A DNA stretch of 64,000 nucleotides from Arthrobacter alpinus (GCF_001445575.1 NZ_CP013200.1:3224001-3288000), one strand, 5' to 3'; counted from the stretch's first letter, positions 46,972 through 57,345 are shown. Numbers and translations: made by a program. The notes: generated by a model from the sequence alone, not told the origin.

Positions 46972-48645
46972 ATGGCCACTACAACCAAAGAGCGCTTGAG
47001 CGCCAAAGAAATCCGCAGCTACACGTTCAAGGTCGGGCTCAGCCGGACCGAGGGCGGGCTCATGGAACTTGTCTCCGAGGTGTATACCTCCATCTTGGGC
47101 GGCTTGACGCTGCTCACCATGGCCGGGGCCCTCATCGTGGCCCTGCGCCACAGCTTGGGAGTGGGCGACGAATCTGCGCTGCTGGCCTCGGCCGTGGCCC
47201 CGGGATTCCATTCCGTCACCTTGCTGCAAGCCAGCGCCACGGTGCTGCTGACCCTGGCGGCTGGGCTTTTGTCCTTGGAGATGACCATGGGTCCTGTTGC
47301 CATGACGCTGCCTCAAACCGCCTGGTGGCTGGGGCTCCCGGTCCGCCGCCGAGGGTTTATCCAGCCCGGCTTCCTAACGTCAATGCTCTGGCCCACCATC
47401 GCCGCCGTCATTGTGGTGCTGCCCCTGTCTTTGGGCATGGCATCCTCCCCCACTCCGGGGCGGTTGGCCTTGGCAGTCCTCTGCGGCGCGGGCCTGGCCT
47501 GGCTTCTGTATGGCATTGCGTCGTGGTGTCAGATCACCGGCTCCGGTGCCTGGCTGAAGAAGGTCATGGGGGTCATCACCTTGCTCGCTCCACTAACGCT
47601 GGTAGCCACGGCCCTCTACAACAATGTGGCCGGTAGCCATGCCATCACCGGCGCGCAGACCGCCTGGCTGAAGTATCTCCCCACGAGTTGGCCGCTCTTA
47701 GTGGCCGACGGCGCCACCTGGCCGTTGTTGATTGTGGCCCTTGCGCTGGGGCTGCTGACGCTTGTCTACATAAACCTTGAGCGGATTACGACGGCGGCAC
47801 TGAAGAAGAGTGCTGCGGCTGGCGCTTATGCGGCGAGTTCTCTGCTGTCGATGGATGCCACTGAATTGTCGCGGTCTTTGAGCACTGGACCTGCCACGGG
47901 CACCAGCAACGTGAGGCTGCCGATGATTTTCAAGCGTGGCACGGTCCACGCACGCAGCATCAAGACCCTTGCCAGTACGCATGCCACCATGGCGCTGCGC
48001 TCCCCCAGCACACTGTTGCGGGTTCTGGTCTTGGCCGCCATTCCGGCGTCATTGGCGTCGGTGGAGTTCTTGGGCAATGCCATCTTGATTGCTGTGGCCC
48101 TGTACTTGTGTGCCCATTTCTCTGCAACTGCCTTGGGTGCCACCGCACGGTTCGCTAACGGCAATCCGGCGGTGGACATGCTCATGCCGCTGCCGGCAAC
48201 CACCGTGCGCCGAGTCCATTATCTGGTCCCGGCCGTAGCCATGACGGTATGGGCACCGATCTGCTTTGGTCTACTGCTCGCCTTGGGAGTGGGCTCACCT
48301 GCCCTACTCATCCTCGCGATCTTTGCCGGACCGGGGCTGGGGGCAGCCACATTGCGTGCCGGCTTTAAACCGGCCCCGGACTGGAACATGCCGGCTGTGG
48401 CCTCCCCCACTGGCCCCATCCCCACAGGTGCCATCAAATCATTCTTGAGTGGTCCAGACCTCAGCCTCATTGTGTTGCTACCGGTCTTGATCTGCCTAAT
48501 CTCAGGCGGCGTGCCCTCCATTGCCTTCCCCATTCAGCTGACGCTGACCTGGCTGGCTTTTTTGTGGGGCACTCACGTGCGCAAGCCCAAATCCGCCAAG
48601 GATGGCGGCTTGTTCAGGACTCCCCCGGCAAAGGCTGGCAAGTAG
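46972..48645 (+). CDS. DUF6297-type membrane protein, ABC transporter partner
   Basis: A 557-residue integral membrane protein with about twelve hydrophobic segments in two halves separated by a hydrophilic linker (residues about 270-325). It begins four bases after the ATPase stop, so it is the probable permease of an exporter. The substrate is unknown. The N-terminal ERLSAKEIRSYTFKVGLSR and the TWWLGLPVRRRGFI-like loop (TAWWLGLPVRRRGF) recur in this family by my recollection. Confidence 0.78.
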   Translation: MATTTKERLSAKEIRSYTFKVGLSRTEGGLMELVSEVYTSILGGLTLLTMAGALIVALRHSLGVGDESALLASAVAPGFHSVTLLQASATVLLTLAAGLLSLEMTMGPVAMTLPQTAWWLGLPVRRRGFIQPGFLTSMLWPTIAAVIVVLPLSLGMASSPTPGRLALAVLCGAGLAWLLYGIASWCQITGSGAWLKKVMGVITLLAPLTLVATALYNNVAGSHAITGAQTAWLKYLPTSWPLLVADGATWPLLIVALALGLLTLVYINLERITTAALKKSAAAGAYAASSLLSMDATELSRSLSTGPATGTSNVRLPMIFKRGTVHARSIKTLASTHATMALRSPSTLLRVLVLAAIPASLASVEFLGNAILIAVALYLCAHFSATALGATARFANGNPAVDMLMPLPATTVRRVHYLVPAVAMTVWAPICFGLLLALGVGSPALLILAIFAGPGLGAATLRAGFKPAPDWNMPAVASPTGPIPTGAIKSFLSGPDLSLIVLLPVLICLISGGVPSIAFPIQLTLTWLAFLWGTHVRKPKSAKDGGLFRTPPAKAGK

Positions 48646-48849
48646 CACTCGCCTCGAATCAATACCGGAGGATGCCGCGCCAGTAAGTAGCGGACAGGCT
48701 GGCGGCACCTGGCAGCAGGTCCATTGCTGCCAGACACTGCCGTTTATGTGTCCCGACCCACACCGTCTACTATTGCTGAGGCGTGCCTTGCGCCGCCAGA
48801 GTGCCGCGCAGCGTCGCACGGCACCACACCAGACGACCAGAGGACCACC

Positions 48850-50133
48850 ATGAAGCTGCTGAAATCGATCCCACTACTTGGCTGGATTGTCCTAGCCATA
48901 GTCCTGGGTATCTTGATCGGCCCCGTTATGCCTGCATGGCTCGGCGGGGTATTCCTGACCTACAACTCAATCTTCTCCGGGTTCCTGAGCTTCATTGTGC
49001 CGCTCATTATTTTGGGCCTCGTGATGCCGGCCATCGCTGAACTGGGCAAGGGCGCTGGCAAGTGGCTCGGTGTCACAGCGCTGATCTCCTATGGTTCCAC
49101 CATCCTGGCCGGGCTCCTTGCTTACTTTGTGAGCCGGTGGCTCTTTACCGATTCATTGTCCGGCGGCGGACTGGCAGAGATTGGCGCGGGAAACGGTTCA
49201 GGATTCACCCCCTACCTGACGGTGGTCAGTAGCGCTGGAGATTCAGCCACCGAGATCGTCCTTCCGCCGGTGATCGGCGTCATGAGTGCCTTGGTGCTCG
49301 CGTTCGTGATCGGCATTGGCCTGACCGCGTTCAAGTCCAAGGTGCTCTTCCGTGGAGCCATCGAGTTCCGCACCATTATTGAAGCCGTGATCCGGCGCAT
49401 CATTGTGCCAGCACTTCCGCTGTTCATCTTCGGCATCTTCATGGATCTCGCAGCCAGCGGATCGGCGGTTACTGTGGTCACGAAGTTCCTGCTGGTAGCC
49501 GTGGTGTCCTTCGCCCTGACATTCGTTGTCCTGATCGCCCAGTACTCCATTGCCGGCTCCATGTCCGGCTTGAATCCGTTCAAGGCTCTGTGGAACATGC
49601 GCGACGCCTACTTCACCGCGCTGGGCACCTCTTCCTCGGCAGCGACCATTCCGGTAACGCTTGCGTCAACGAAGAAGAACGGCGTCTCCGATTCCGTCGC
49701 CGGATTCGTCATTCCCTTGTGCGCCACGATTCACTTGTCCGGTTCCATGGTCAAGATCACCTGCTTCTCCATCGCCGTCCTGCTGCTCACCGGCGGCGAT
49801 GTGTCCTTCAGCGCGTATCTTCCCTTCATCCTGATGCTCGGCGTCATGATGATCGCCGCCCCGGGTGTTCCCGGCGGCGCCATTGCAGCAGCCGCGGGCC
49901 TGCTCGCTCAGATGCTCGGCTTCGGCGAGGTGGAGGTTGGGCTCATGTTCGCGGCCTACATCGCATTGGACAGCTTCGGTACGGCCACCAACGTGACCGG
50001 TGACGGCGCCATTGCCCTGATCATGAACAAGCTCACCCGTGGCCACCTCGGCACGCAGGCACAGGATCCCTCCGACGAAACCGTCGAAGCTGCCCCGGGT
50101 AGCGAAGCAGCCTCACACACGCTGGCCCAGTAA
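48850..50133 (+). CDS. Dicarboxylate/amino acid:cation symporter (DAACS family)
   Basis: A 427-residue transporter with eight membrane helices and two re-entrant loops. The Ser-rich hairpin FTALGTSSSAATIPVTL and the second loop ALDSFGTATNVTGDGAIALI are the substrate and sodium site motifs of the glutamate/dicarboxylate family. ATG 48850 follows AGAGGA. The last 35 residues are hydrophilic. Proximity to the propionate genes is suggestive but the hairpin between them indicates separate transcription. Confidence 0.92.
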   Translation: MKLLKSIPLLGWIVLAIVLGILIGPVMPAWLGGVFLTYNSIFSGFLSFIVPLIILGLVMPAIAELGKGAGKWLGVTALISYGSTILAGLLAYFVSRWLFTDSLSGGGLAEIGAGNGSGFTPYLTVVSSAGDSATEIVLPPVIGVMSALVLAFVIGIGLTAFKSKVLFRGAIEFRTIIEAVIRRIIVPALPLFIFGIFMDLAASGSAVTVVTKFLLVAVVSFALTFVVLIAQYSIAGSMSGLNPFKALWNMRDAYFTALGTSSSAATIPVTLASTKKNGVSDSVAGFVIPLCATIHLSGSMVKITCFSIAVLLLTGGDVSFSAYLPFILMLGVMMIAAPGVPGGAIAAAAGLLAQMLGFGEVEVGLMFAAYIALDSFGTATNVTGDGAIALIMNKLTRGHLGTQAQDPSDETVEAAPGSEAASHTLAQ

Positions 50134-50194
50134 TCTAAGCCCCACAATTTAGGGCGAGCAATTTAGGCCCAATGAATTACCGGCTCTGGTGAGC

Positions 50195-50250
50195 ACGCAA
50201 AAGCTCCGGGTAGCGCTGATTGATATCAGCGCTACCCGGAGCTTTTGCGT
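50195..50250. terminator. Perfect 26-bp hairpin between symporter and prpE
   Basis: Positions 50195-50220 and 50225-50250 are perfect inverted copies around a four-base TGAT loop. The element separates the converging symporter and prpE genes and ends in GCTTTTGCGT on each strand, so a bidirectional terminator is likely. Confidence 0.88.
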
Positions 50251-50265
50251 TCCCTGCAAGAAGCC

Positions 50266-52163
50266 TTAGCTGGGACGCAATACCGGCATGAGCGCATCAA
50301 TCACCGAGGAGTCCTCAATGGTTGAGGGCACCACGTAAGCGTCGCCGTCGGCAATTTGGCGCATGGTCTTCCGCAGGATCTTTCCAGAGCGGGTCTTGGG
50401 CAGCGCATCCACCACCACGGCGGACTTGAAATCTGCCACGGGCCCAATTTCGCGCCGGACCAGCGCCACAAGTTCCTTTTTCAAGTCCTCCTCGGACAAC
50501 GTCACCCCCGATTTCAGGACCACATAGCCCACAGCTTTTTGGCCCTTGAGGACGTCGGCAATACCAATGACGGCGCATTCCGCCACGGCCGGATGGGTGC
50601 CCAGAACCTGCTCGATGGCTCCGGTGGAGAGCCGGTGGCCGGCAACGTTGATGACATCATCGGTACGGCCCATGACAAACACGTAGCCGTCGTCATCTTG
50701 GTAGCCGGAATCGCCCGTGACGTAGAACCCCTCAAAGGCACTCAAATAGGAATCAATGAAGCGCTGATCGTCATTCCACAGCGTAGGTAGTGTGCCAGGT
50801 GGCAGCGGCAGCCCCAGCACAATGTTTCCCTCCTCCCCACAGCCACGTCCACTCCCATCCCATCCACGATCCGCAAATCGAATCCGGGCATCGGCAGCGT
50901 GGGCGAGCCAGCCTTGAGCGGCAGTGGTTCCAGCCCCCGAGGATTACCCACAATGGCCCAGCCGGTCTCGGTCTGCCACCAATGATCAACCACAGGCACC
51001 CCGAGCACCTTGCCCGCCCAATGATAGGTATCGGTATCCAGCCGCTCACCCGCGGTGAACAGCGTTTCCAGACTGCCGACGTCGTACTTCTTGAGCAGCT
51101 CCGCCTCCGGATCCATCTTGCGAATAGCCCGCAGCGCGGTAGGCGCGGTGAACAGCGCCTTGACCTTGTGCTGCTCAATGACGCGCCAGAACGCACCGGC
51201 GTCGGGGGTGCCAACAGGCTTGCCCTCGTACATGACGGTGGTTGCTCCGGCCAGCAGCGGCCCGTAAACAATGTATGAATGCCCCACCACCCAGCCAACG
51301 TCGGAGGCCGTCCACCAGACATCTCCTTGACCAATGTTGTAGTGATTTTTCATGGTCCACAGAAGTGCGACGGCGTGCCCACCGTTATCGCGCACCACTC
51401 CCTTGGGCGCCCCAGTAGTGCCCGAGGTGTAGAGGATGTAGAGCGGATCGCTCGCCTTCACCGGCACGGGTTCGGCAGGCTGCGCGTCTGCGAGTGCAGC
51501 TTCCCAATCCACGGCGTTCAGGCCGAGGCTCGCGGGATCGGCGGCAAAGCCATCACGGTGCTTGATGACCACGGGCAGCTGCGGGACGCCGGCCTTGCTC
51601 AACGCCTCATGAACCGTGGGCAGGTACTCCACCAGACGGTTGGGCTCCAAGCCACCCGAGGTGGTGACAACAACTGTGGGCCCGGCGTCCTGGATGCGCA
51701 CGGCCAGCTCGCTGGCGGCAAATCCGCCGAAGACCACCGAGTGAATGGCGCCCAGCCGAGCGGTGGCCAGCATGGCGATGGCAGCCTCGGGGATCATGGG
51801 CATGTAGATCAGCACCCGGTCCCCCTTGCCTACACCCTGAGCGCGGAGCACTCCCGCGAAGCGGGCCACCTGATCTGTAAGCTCCGCGTAGGTGTAGACA
51901 CGCTGTGTGCCAGTCATAGCGGAATCGTGGATAAGGGCCGGCTGATCGCCGCGCCCGGCCGCAACGTGCCTATCCAATGCGTTGTAAGAAGTGTTGAGCT
52001 CACCATCGGCGAACCAGCGGCCGCGGGGCGACTGCTCTCCGTTGTGAGCCTGTGCAGGCGCAACAACCCAATCCACAGCTGTGGCTGCCTCGAGCCAGAA
52101 CCCCTCGGGGTCACTGATACTGCGCTGGTATTCGTCCCTGTAGCTAACGGCTTTCAATGCCAT
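50266..52163 (-). CDS. prpE: Propionyl-CoA synthetase (single-base frameshift)
   Basis: An AMP-forming ligase of about 632 residues activating propionate for the methylcitrate cycle. RVLIYMPMIPEAAIAMLATARLGAIHSVVFGGFA and YILYTSGTTGAPKGVVRDNGG fit PrpE closely; VDHWWQTETGWAI, YVTGDSGYQDDDGYVF and the C-terminal KTRSGKILRKTMRQIAD with the acylatable lysine complete it. The frame breaks in the C-run 50835-50838: GVDVAVG should continue EEGNIVLGLPLPPG. Conserved blocks lie on both sides, so this is most likely a base-calling deletion. It is divergent from gntR-prpDBC across two TGTATACA palindromes. Confidence 0.93.
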
Positions 52164-52233
52164 GGTGCTGCTCCATCCACGTTGATGTGATGTGAGCCAT
52201 GCTACCGCTCAACTTTGGGCCCTGACAACCATC

Positions 52234-52245
52234 AATGTATACATT
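52234..52245. promoter_or_regulatory. Operator 1, AATGTATACATT
   Basis: A perfect 12-bp palindrome whose TATACA could also serve as the -10 of the minus-strand prpE promoter. It shares the TGTATACA core with operator 2, 62 bases away, and lies between prpE and the divergent GntR gene, the expected binding place of that regulator. Confidence 0.7.
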
Positions 52246-52292
52246 ATTTGAATTCTTTGGCAGAAAATTAGAAAATAAACGCTAAATTGCTC

Positions 52293-52320
52293 TTGCTTGT
52301 ATACATAGAACGGGTATTGT
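52293..52320 (+). promoter_or_regulatory. gntR-prpDBC promoter with operator 2 (TGTATACA)
   Basis: A possible -35 TTGCTT (52293-52298) and -10 TATTGT (52315-52320) are separated by 16 bases. The palindrome TGTATACA (52298-52305) overlaps the -35/spacer, so a bound GntR-type protein would exclude polymerase. Promoter elements are inferred by eye; the palindrome itself is plain. Confidence 0.6.
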
Positions 52321-52403
52321 GTTCTGTAGAGCACCAGTAGATGTCCTGTCGAGCACCACTAAACGAGCAGGAAACACAGGTAATGACTAGTAAGGGAGGA
52401 ACC

Positions 52404-53039
52404 ATGCGAGCTAGCGAACGCGCCTACGCCACACTGCGTAGCGACATCATCAACTGGCGGTTGACTCCCGGCACGGTGTTGGGCGAGGTAGAACTCTCCG
52501 CACGGTTGGGGGTATCCCGTACTCCTATACGTGAGGCACTGGCCAAGCTCACAGCTGAAGGCCTCTCCGAGCCGCAAAGCGGGCGCGGGGTGGTGGTCAG
52601 TGAAATTTCACTTGACCATCTGGATGAGTTGTTCGAACTCCGCACTGCCTTGGAGTGCCGGGCCGCCGAGCTGGCGGCCCAGCGCTGCGATCCGGAGATT
52701 TTCTCCAACCTCCACCATCAGCTTCTCAATGCAGGAGAACTCATTACCGCCGAGGATCCCTCCCGTGCTGACTACTACCAGCTGGCAGCTGACTTGGACG
52801 CGGCGGTGGATGCCGCCGTCGGCAATCACTACCTCACCCAGGCCCTGAAGAATCTGAGGGTTCATCTGGTCCGGGTACGGCGATTGGGCAAGGACAACCC
52901 CGCCAGGCTGCGCGATGCGGCCAGGGAACACGCCGCAATTGCCCTCGCCATCGCCAACCGCAACCCAGCTGTGGCCAGCGCAGCCACCACGGTTCACCTA
53001 GATAACAGTCTGCGCCACCTACTAAGCACCGCCTCCTAA
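52404..53039 (+). CDS. GntR/FCD family regulator of the propionate genes
   Basis: A 211-residue regulator. The winged HTH is [21 protein letters not shown] followed by [22 protein letters not shown], and the C-terminal FCD ligand domain has the [17 protein letters not shown] helix. ATG 52404 has GGGAGGA at ideal spacing; an earlier in-frame ATG at 52383 lacks it. Being first in the prpDBC operon and facing prpE across two palindromes, it probably senses a propionate-derived metabolite such as methylcitrate, as other propionate regulators do. Confidence 0.9.
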   Translation: MRASERAYATLRSDIINWRLTPGTVLGEVELSARLGVSRTPIREALAKLTAEGLSEPQSGRGVVVSEISLDHLDELFELRTALECRAAELAAQRCDPEIFSNLHHQLLNAGELITAEDPSRADYYQLAADLDAAVDAAVGNHYLTQALKNLRVHLVRVRRLGKDNPARLRDAAREHAAIALAIANRNPAVASAATTVHLDNSLRHLLSTAS

Positions 53040-53079
53040 ATTTTCCCCACATTTTTGTATCACCTGCGAAAGGAACATC

Positions 53080-54599
53080 ATGACCATCGATCACAATGTC
53101 CGCGTTTACAAGAGCGAAGAGAACCTGGCCCGCAAGGACCAGCTTGCCCACAAGATCGCTACCGTGGCTGCTGACCCCGTGGCCGTGACCGCCGAGGTCA
53201 CCGACATGATCATCAACCGCGTGATTGATAACGCCTCCGTTGCCATCGCCTCTCTAAACCGCGGCCCCATTGTTGCGGCCCGCGCCCAGGCACTCACCCA
53301 TGCCCCGTCCACCGGCGGCTCCGGCGCCTCCGTCTTCGGCATCACTGAGAAGGTTTCCCCCGAGTGGGCAGCCTGGGCCAACGGCGTTGCTGTTCGCGAA
53401 CTGGATTACCACGACACGTTCTTGGCCGCCGAGTACTCACACCCCGGGGACAACATTCCGCCGATCCTGGCCGTTGCCCAGCACACCGGCGCCTCAGGTG
53501 CTGACCTGATCCGCGGCATCGCCACCGGTTACGAGATTCAGGTTGACCTGGTCAAGGCCATTTGCCTGCACAAGCACAAGATTGACCATGTTGCTCACCT
53601 GGGCCCGTCCGCGGCAGCCGGTATTGGCACCCTGTTGAACCTTGAAGTTGAGACCATATTCCAGGCCGTGGGTCAGGGCCTGCACACGACCACCGCCACC
53701 CGCCAGTCACGCAAGGGCGAGATCTCCACCTGGAAGGCACACGCCCCTGCGTTCGCCGGCAAGATGGCCGTTGAGGCTGCCGACCGTGCCATGCGCGGCC
53801 AGACATCACCGGTACCGATCTATGAGGGCGAAGACGGCGTCATCGCCTGGATGCTCGACGGCGCCGACGCCCAGTACACCGTTCCCCTGCCTGCCGCCGG
53901 CGAGGCCAAGCGCGCCATCATGGACACCTACACCAAGGAACACTCCGCCGAGTACCAGGCACAGGCGTGGATTGACTTGGCCCGCAAGCTGCACGGCGAA
54001 CACCCCGAGGCGACCGACCCCGCCAACGTTGCCAGCGTGCTGATCAAGACCAGCCACCACACTCACTACGTGATTGGCTCCGGCGCCAACGATCCCCAGA
54101 AGTACGATCCCACCGCATCACGGGAAACCCTTGACCATTCCATCCCGTACATCTTCACGGTGGCCCTCCAGGATGGCGCGTGGCACCACGTTGACTCCTA
54201 TTCCCCGAGCGTGCCGGCCGCCCCGACACTGTGGAGTTGTGGCACAAGGTCACCACGGAAGAAGACGCCGAGTGGACGCGTCGCTACCACTCCCTGGACA
54301 TCGCCGAGAAGGCCTTCGGTGGCACGGTGGTCATCACACTGAACGATGGGACTGTCATTGAAGACTCCATCGCCGTAGCCGACGCACACCCGCTGGGCGC
54401 CCGGCCGTTTGCCCGCGAGCAGTACATCAACAAGTTCCGCACCCTGGCCACAGGCCTGGTCGAGGACGCCGAGATCGACCGCTTCATCGCGGCAGCGGAA
54501 AACCTGCCCAACCTGGCCGCAGGGGAACTGAACCAGCTCAACATCACGGCAGCTCCCGGCGTCGTGGATCTGGCAGCCGCACCCAAGGGACTGTTCTAA
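53080..54599 (+). CDS. prpD: 2-methylcitrate dehydratase, MmgE/PrpD family (single-base frameshift)
   Basis: Dehydrates 2-methylcitrate to 2-methyl-cis-aconitate. About 506 residues after restoring one base near 54203-54207, where DSYSP should continue [20 protein letters not shown]. Family markers include [27 protein letters not shown]-type loop ([11 protein letters not shown]), [17 protein letters not shown] and [17 protein letters not shown]. The part after the break is fully conserved, arguing for a sequencing deletion. It follows the gntR gene by 40 bases and precedes prpB by one. Confidence 0.93.
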
Positions 54600-54600
54600 C

Positions 54601-55530
54601 ATGTTGTACTCGAAGAAGACTCCCGAGCAGAAGCGCCGGGACCTCCGGGCTATGCTGGTTCCCGGCGCAGCCGTGCAGTTCCCGGGCGCCTTCAACCCGC
54701 TCTCGGCCCGCCTCATTGAGGAAAAGAAGTTCGACGGCGTGTACATCTCCGGCGCTGTCCTGGCCAACGATCTGGGCCTGCCAGACATTGGCATGACCAC
54801 GCTGACAGAGGTGGCCACGCGCGGCGGCCAGATTGCCCGCATGACGGATTTGCCGTGCCTGATCGATGCCGACACCGGCTTTGGTGAGCCCATGAACGTG
54901 GCCCGTACCATTCAGGAGTTGGAGAATGCCGGGCTGTCCGGTTGCCACATTGAGGACCAGTTCAATCCGAAGCGTTGCGGCCACCTCGATGGCAAGAACA
55001 TGGTGGATCTGGACACGGCCGTCAAGCGCATTGCCGCCGCCGCCGATGCCCGCCGCGATCCGAACTTTTTGATCATGGCCCGCACGGACATCCGCGCGGT
55101 AGAAGGCTTGGATGCCGCCATTGACCGGGCTAAGGCCCTGGTCGACGCCGGAGCTGACGCGATCTTCCCCGAAGCCATGAAGTCCGTGGCCGAGTTCGAA
55201 GCCGTGTGCAAGGCTGTGAACGTGCCGGTGCTGGCAAACATGACCGAGTTCGGCAAGAGCGAACTGTTTACACGTGACGCGTTGGCCGCGGCCGGGGTTG
55301 CCATGATCATCTACCCGGTGACGTTGTTACGTAGTGCGATGGGTGCAGCAGAGCGCGTATTGGAGGCTATTGCCGCCGATGGAACGCAGGAAGCTGCCGT
55401 TCCAGAAATGCTCACGCGCGCCAGACTCTACGATCTGGTTGACTATGAGGCGTACAACCAGTTTGATACGGGTATCTTCAATTTTCAGATTCCCAGCTTG
55501 GACATTGCCACCAATAACGCGAATCTCTAA
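54601..55530 (+). CDS. prpB: 2-methylisocitrate lyase
   Basis: A 309-residue enzyme cleaving 2-methylisocitrate to pyruvate and succinate. GVYISGAVLANDLGLPDIGM, LIDADTGFGEP and the catalytic-loop KRCGHLDGKNMVD are diagnostic for the PEP mutase/isocitrate lyase superfamily and the PrpB branch. ATG 54601 begins one base after the prpD stop, so translation is probably coupled. Confidence 0.96.
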   Translation: MLYSKKTPEQKRRDLRAMLVPGAAVQFPGAFNPLSARLIEEKKFDGVYISGAVLANDLGLPDIGMTTLTEVATRGGQIARMTDLPCLIDADTGFGEPMNVARTIQELENAGLSGCHIEDQFNPKRCGHLDGKNMVDLDTAVKRIAAAADARRDPNFLIMARTDIRAVEGLDAAIDRAKALVDAGADAIFPEAMKSVAEFEAVCKAVNVPVLANMTEFGKSELFTRDALAAAGVAMIIYPVTLLRSAMGAAERVLEAIAADGTQEAAVPEMLTRARLYDLVDYEAYNQFDTGIFNFQIPSLDIATNNANL

Positions 55531-55563
55531 TCAACAACGTCGTTTGAAGAAGGAGTGCTCACT

Positions 55564-56703
55564 GTGAGTGAAGAAGAAGTACGCAAGGGTCTGGCCGGCG
55601 TCGTTGCCGATTACACCGCGGTTTCCAAGGTCAACCCGGAGTCGAACTCGCTGTTGTACCGCGGCTATCCCGTGCAGGAACTGGCGGCAGGCAAGTCCTT
55701 TGAAGAGGTAGCGCTGCTGCTCTGGAACGGGGATCTGCCTACTCCCACTGAACTGGCTGACTTTGAGGCGTTCGAGCGCGCAAACCGCGCCCTCGATCCT
55801 CGCGTCAAGGCTGCCATTGATCTCTTGCCGTTGGATTGCCACCCCATGGATGTGGGCCGCACCGCCGTATCGGTGTTGGGCGCGGCCCATCCGCTGGCCG
55901 AGGATTCCTCTCCTGAGGCAGAATTGTCCAAGGCCAAGTCGCTGTTCGCGCAGTTCCCGGCCGTGGTCGCCTACGATCAGCGCCGCCGTCGTGGTTTGGC
56001 ATTGGTGGAACCACGCGCCGATCTGAACTATTCACAAAACTTCCTGTGGATGAGCTTTGGCGAAGAAGCAGCCCCGGAAGTTGTGGATGCATTCCGCGTC
56101 TCCATGGTGTTGTACGCGGAGCACTCCTTCAACGCCTCCACGTTCACCGCACGCGTGATCACCTCAACCCTGTCGGATCTGCATTCGGCAGTCACCGGCG
56201 CCATTGGCGCGCTGAAGGGCCCGCTACACGGCGGGGCCAACGAGGCCGTCATGCATACCTTTGACGAGATCGGCATCCGCAAGGAGGAGACCCGCGAGGA
56301 GGCCGCTGCCCGCGCCAAGGCATGGATGGAAGACGCGCTGGCGCAGAAGAAGAAGGTCATGGGCTTTGGGCACCGCGTGTACAAGCACGGGGACTCGCGC
56401 GTTCCCACCATGAAGGGCGCGTTGGATAAGATGATCGCGCACTTTGATCGTCCCGAAATGCTGGGCCTGTACGACGGTCTGGAGCAGGCCATGGACGAGG
56501 CCAAGGCCATCAAACCGAACCTCGATTACCCGGCCGGACCCACGTACCACCTGATGGGTTTTGACACGGACATGTTCACGCCCATCTTCATCGCCGCCCG
56601 GATCACCGGCTGGACGGCACACATCATGGAGCAACGCGCCGCCAACTCGCTGATCCGCCCGTTGAGCGCGTACAACGGCGTTGACGAACGGCACTTGGGG
56701 TGA
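55564..56703 (+). CDS. prpC: 2-methylcitrate synthase
   Basis: A 379-residue enzyme condensing propionyl-CoA with oxaloacetate. Catalytic blocks are SFNASTFTARV, GPLHGGANEAVMHTF, GFGHRVYKHGDSR and DMFTPIFIAARITGWTAHIMEQ. GTG 55564 is the likely start because AAGGAG (55550-55555) lies eight bases before it. It completes the gntR-prpD-prpB-prpC operon and is followed by a strong hairpin. Confidence 0.96.
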   Translation: MSEEEVRKGLAGVVADYTAVSKVNPESNSLLYRGYPVQELAAGKSFEEVALLLWNGDLPTPTELADFEAFERANRALDPRVKAAIDLLPLDCHPMDVGRTAVSVLGAAHPLAEDSSPEAELSKAKSLFAQFPAVVAYDQRRRRGLALVEPRADLNYSQNFLWMSFGEEAAPEVVDAFRVSMVLYAEHSFNASTFTARVITSTLSDLHSAVTGAIGALKGPLHGGANEAVMHTFDEIGIRKEETREEAAARAKAWMEDALAQKKKVMGFGHRVYKHGDSRVPTMKGALDKMIAHFDRPEMLGLYDGLEQAMDEAKAIKPNLDYPAGPTYHLMGFDTDMFTPIFIAARITGWTAHIMEQRAANSLIRPLSAYNGVDERHLG

Positions 56704-56772
56704 CCCAAGTCCGCTGACGGGGCCCACTGTGAGCGTGCTCGCGATGGGAGCAAGGCAGGAACAGCTGGGGAA

Positions 56773-56821
56773 CAACGAACGGGAGCTCACCTTCCTTGGG
56801 AAGGTGAGCTCCCGTTCGTTG
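56773..56821. terminator. Perfect 23-bp hairpin after prpC
   Basis: Positions 56773-56795 pair perfectly with 56799-56821 around a TTG loop. It lies 70 bases beyond prpC and is followed by the 32-bp direct repeats. There is no long U-tract. Confidence 0.88.
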
Positions 56822-56836
56822 CCACCTCACCGCGAA

Positions 56837-56920
56837 ACGCGTCATCACCTTTCGGGTTCATTCTTCCGACGCGTCATCACCTTTCGGGTTCATTCTTCCG
56901 ACGCGTCATCACCTTTCGGG
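56837..56920. repeat. 32-bp tandem repeat, 2.6 copies
   Basis: Units 56837-56868 and 56869-56900 are identical (each begins ACGCGTCATCACC and ends CATTCTTCCG), and 56901-56920 repeats the first 20 bases. They are head to tail with no spacers and lie in the gap between the prpC terminator and the cupin gene. Confidence 0.92.
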
Positions 56921-57004
56921 GTCTCCCCACCAATGCTCCGTCACTTTTTGCCCTGTTGCGGGTACTGTGAGGAAATATACGTGTAGCCGCCATCAAGGAG
57001 CATC

Positions 57005-57334
57005 ATGGAAAAGTCATCACTGAAAGCGTTGGCCCGGGAGTTACTGGTTTCGGCCAAGTCCAAAAACAGCGGTCGCAGTGCCCGGACGGTCTATGGCGGG
57101 CATGAGAAGGTCCTGCGCCAGACGGTGGTGGCCCTAACCGCGGGAAGCTCCCTGGATGAGCATGACAATCCCGGCGAGGCCACGGTGCAGGTCCTCAGCG
57201 GCCGGCTGGTGTTGAAAGCTGGCGACGTTTCCTGGGAAGGCTCCCCCGGGGACCATCTCGTGGTCCCGTCGGTCCGGCACTCCGTGAATGCACTGGAAGA
57301 CTGCACCTTCTTATTGACGGTGGCCAAGCCTTAG
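57005..57334 (+). CDS. Small cupin-domain protein
   Basis: A 109-residue single cupin barrel. GSSLDEHDNPGEATVQVLSGRLVLKAGD and PGDHLVVPSVRHSVNALED contain the two cupin motifs with candidate metal ligands His and Glu in the first and His in the second. Function unknown; relatives are often involved in redox or sensing. ATG 57005 has AAGGAG eight to nine bases upstream. Confidence 0.88.
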   Translation: MEKSSLKALARELLVSAKSKNSGRSARTVYGGHEKVLRQTVVALTAGSSLDEHDNPGEATVQVLSGRLVLKAGDVSWEGSPGDHLVVPSVRHSVNALEDCTFLLTVAKP

Positions 57335-57345
57335 CGCTGCCGAAA

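Noticed and set aside
56837..56920. CRISPR array
   Set aside because: The 32-bp units are directly adjacent with no spacers, and no cas genes are present.
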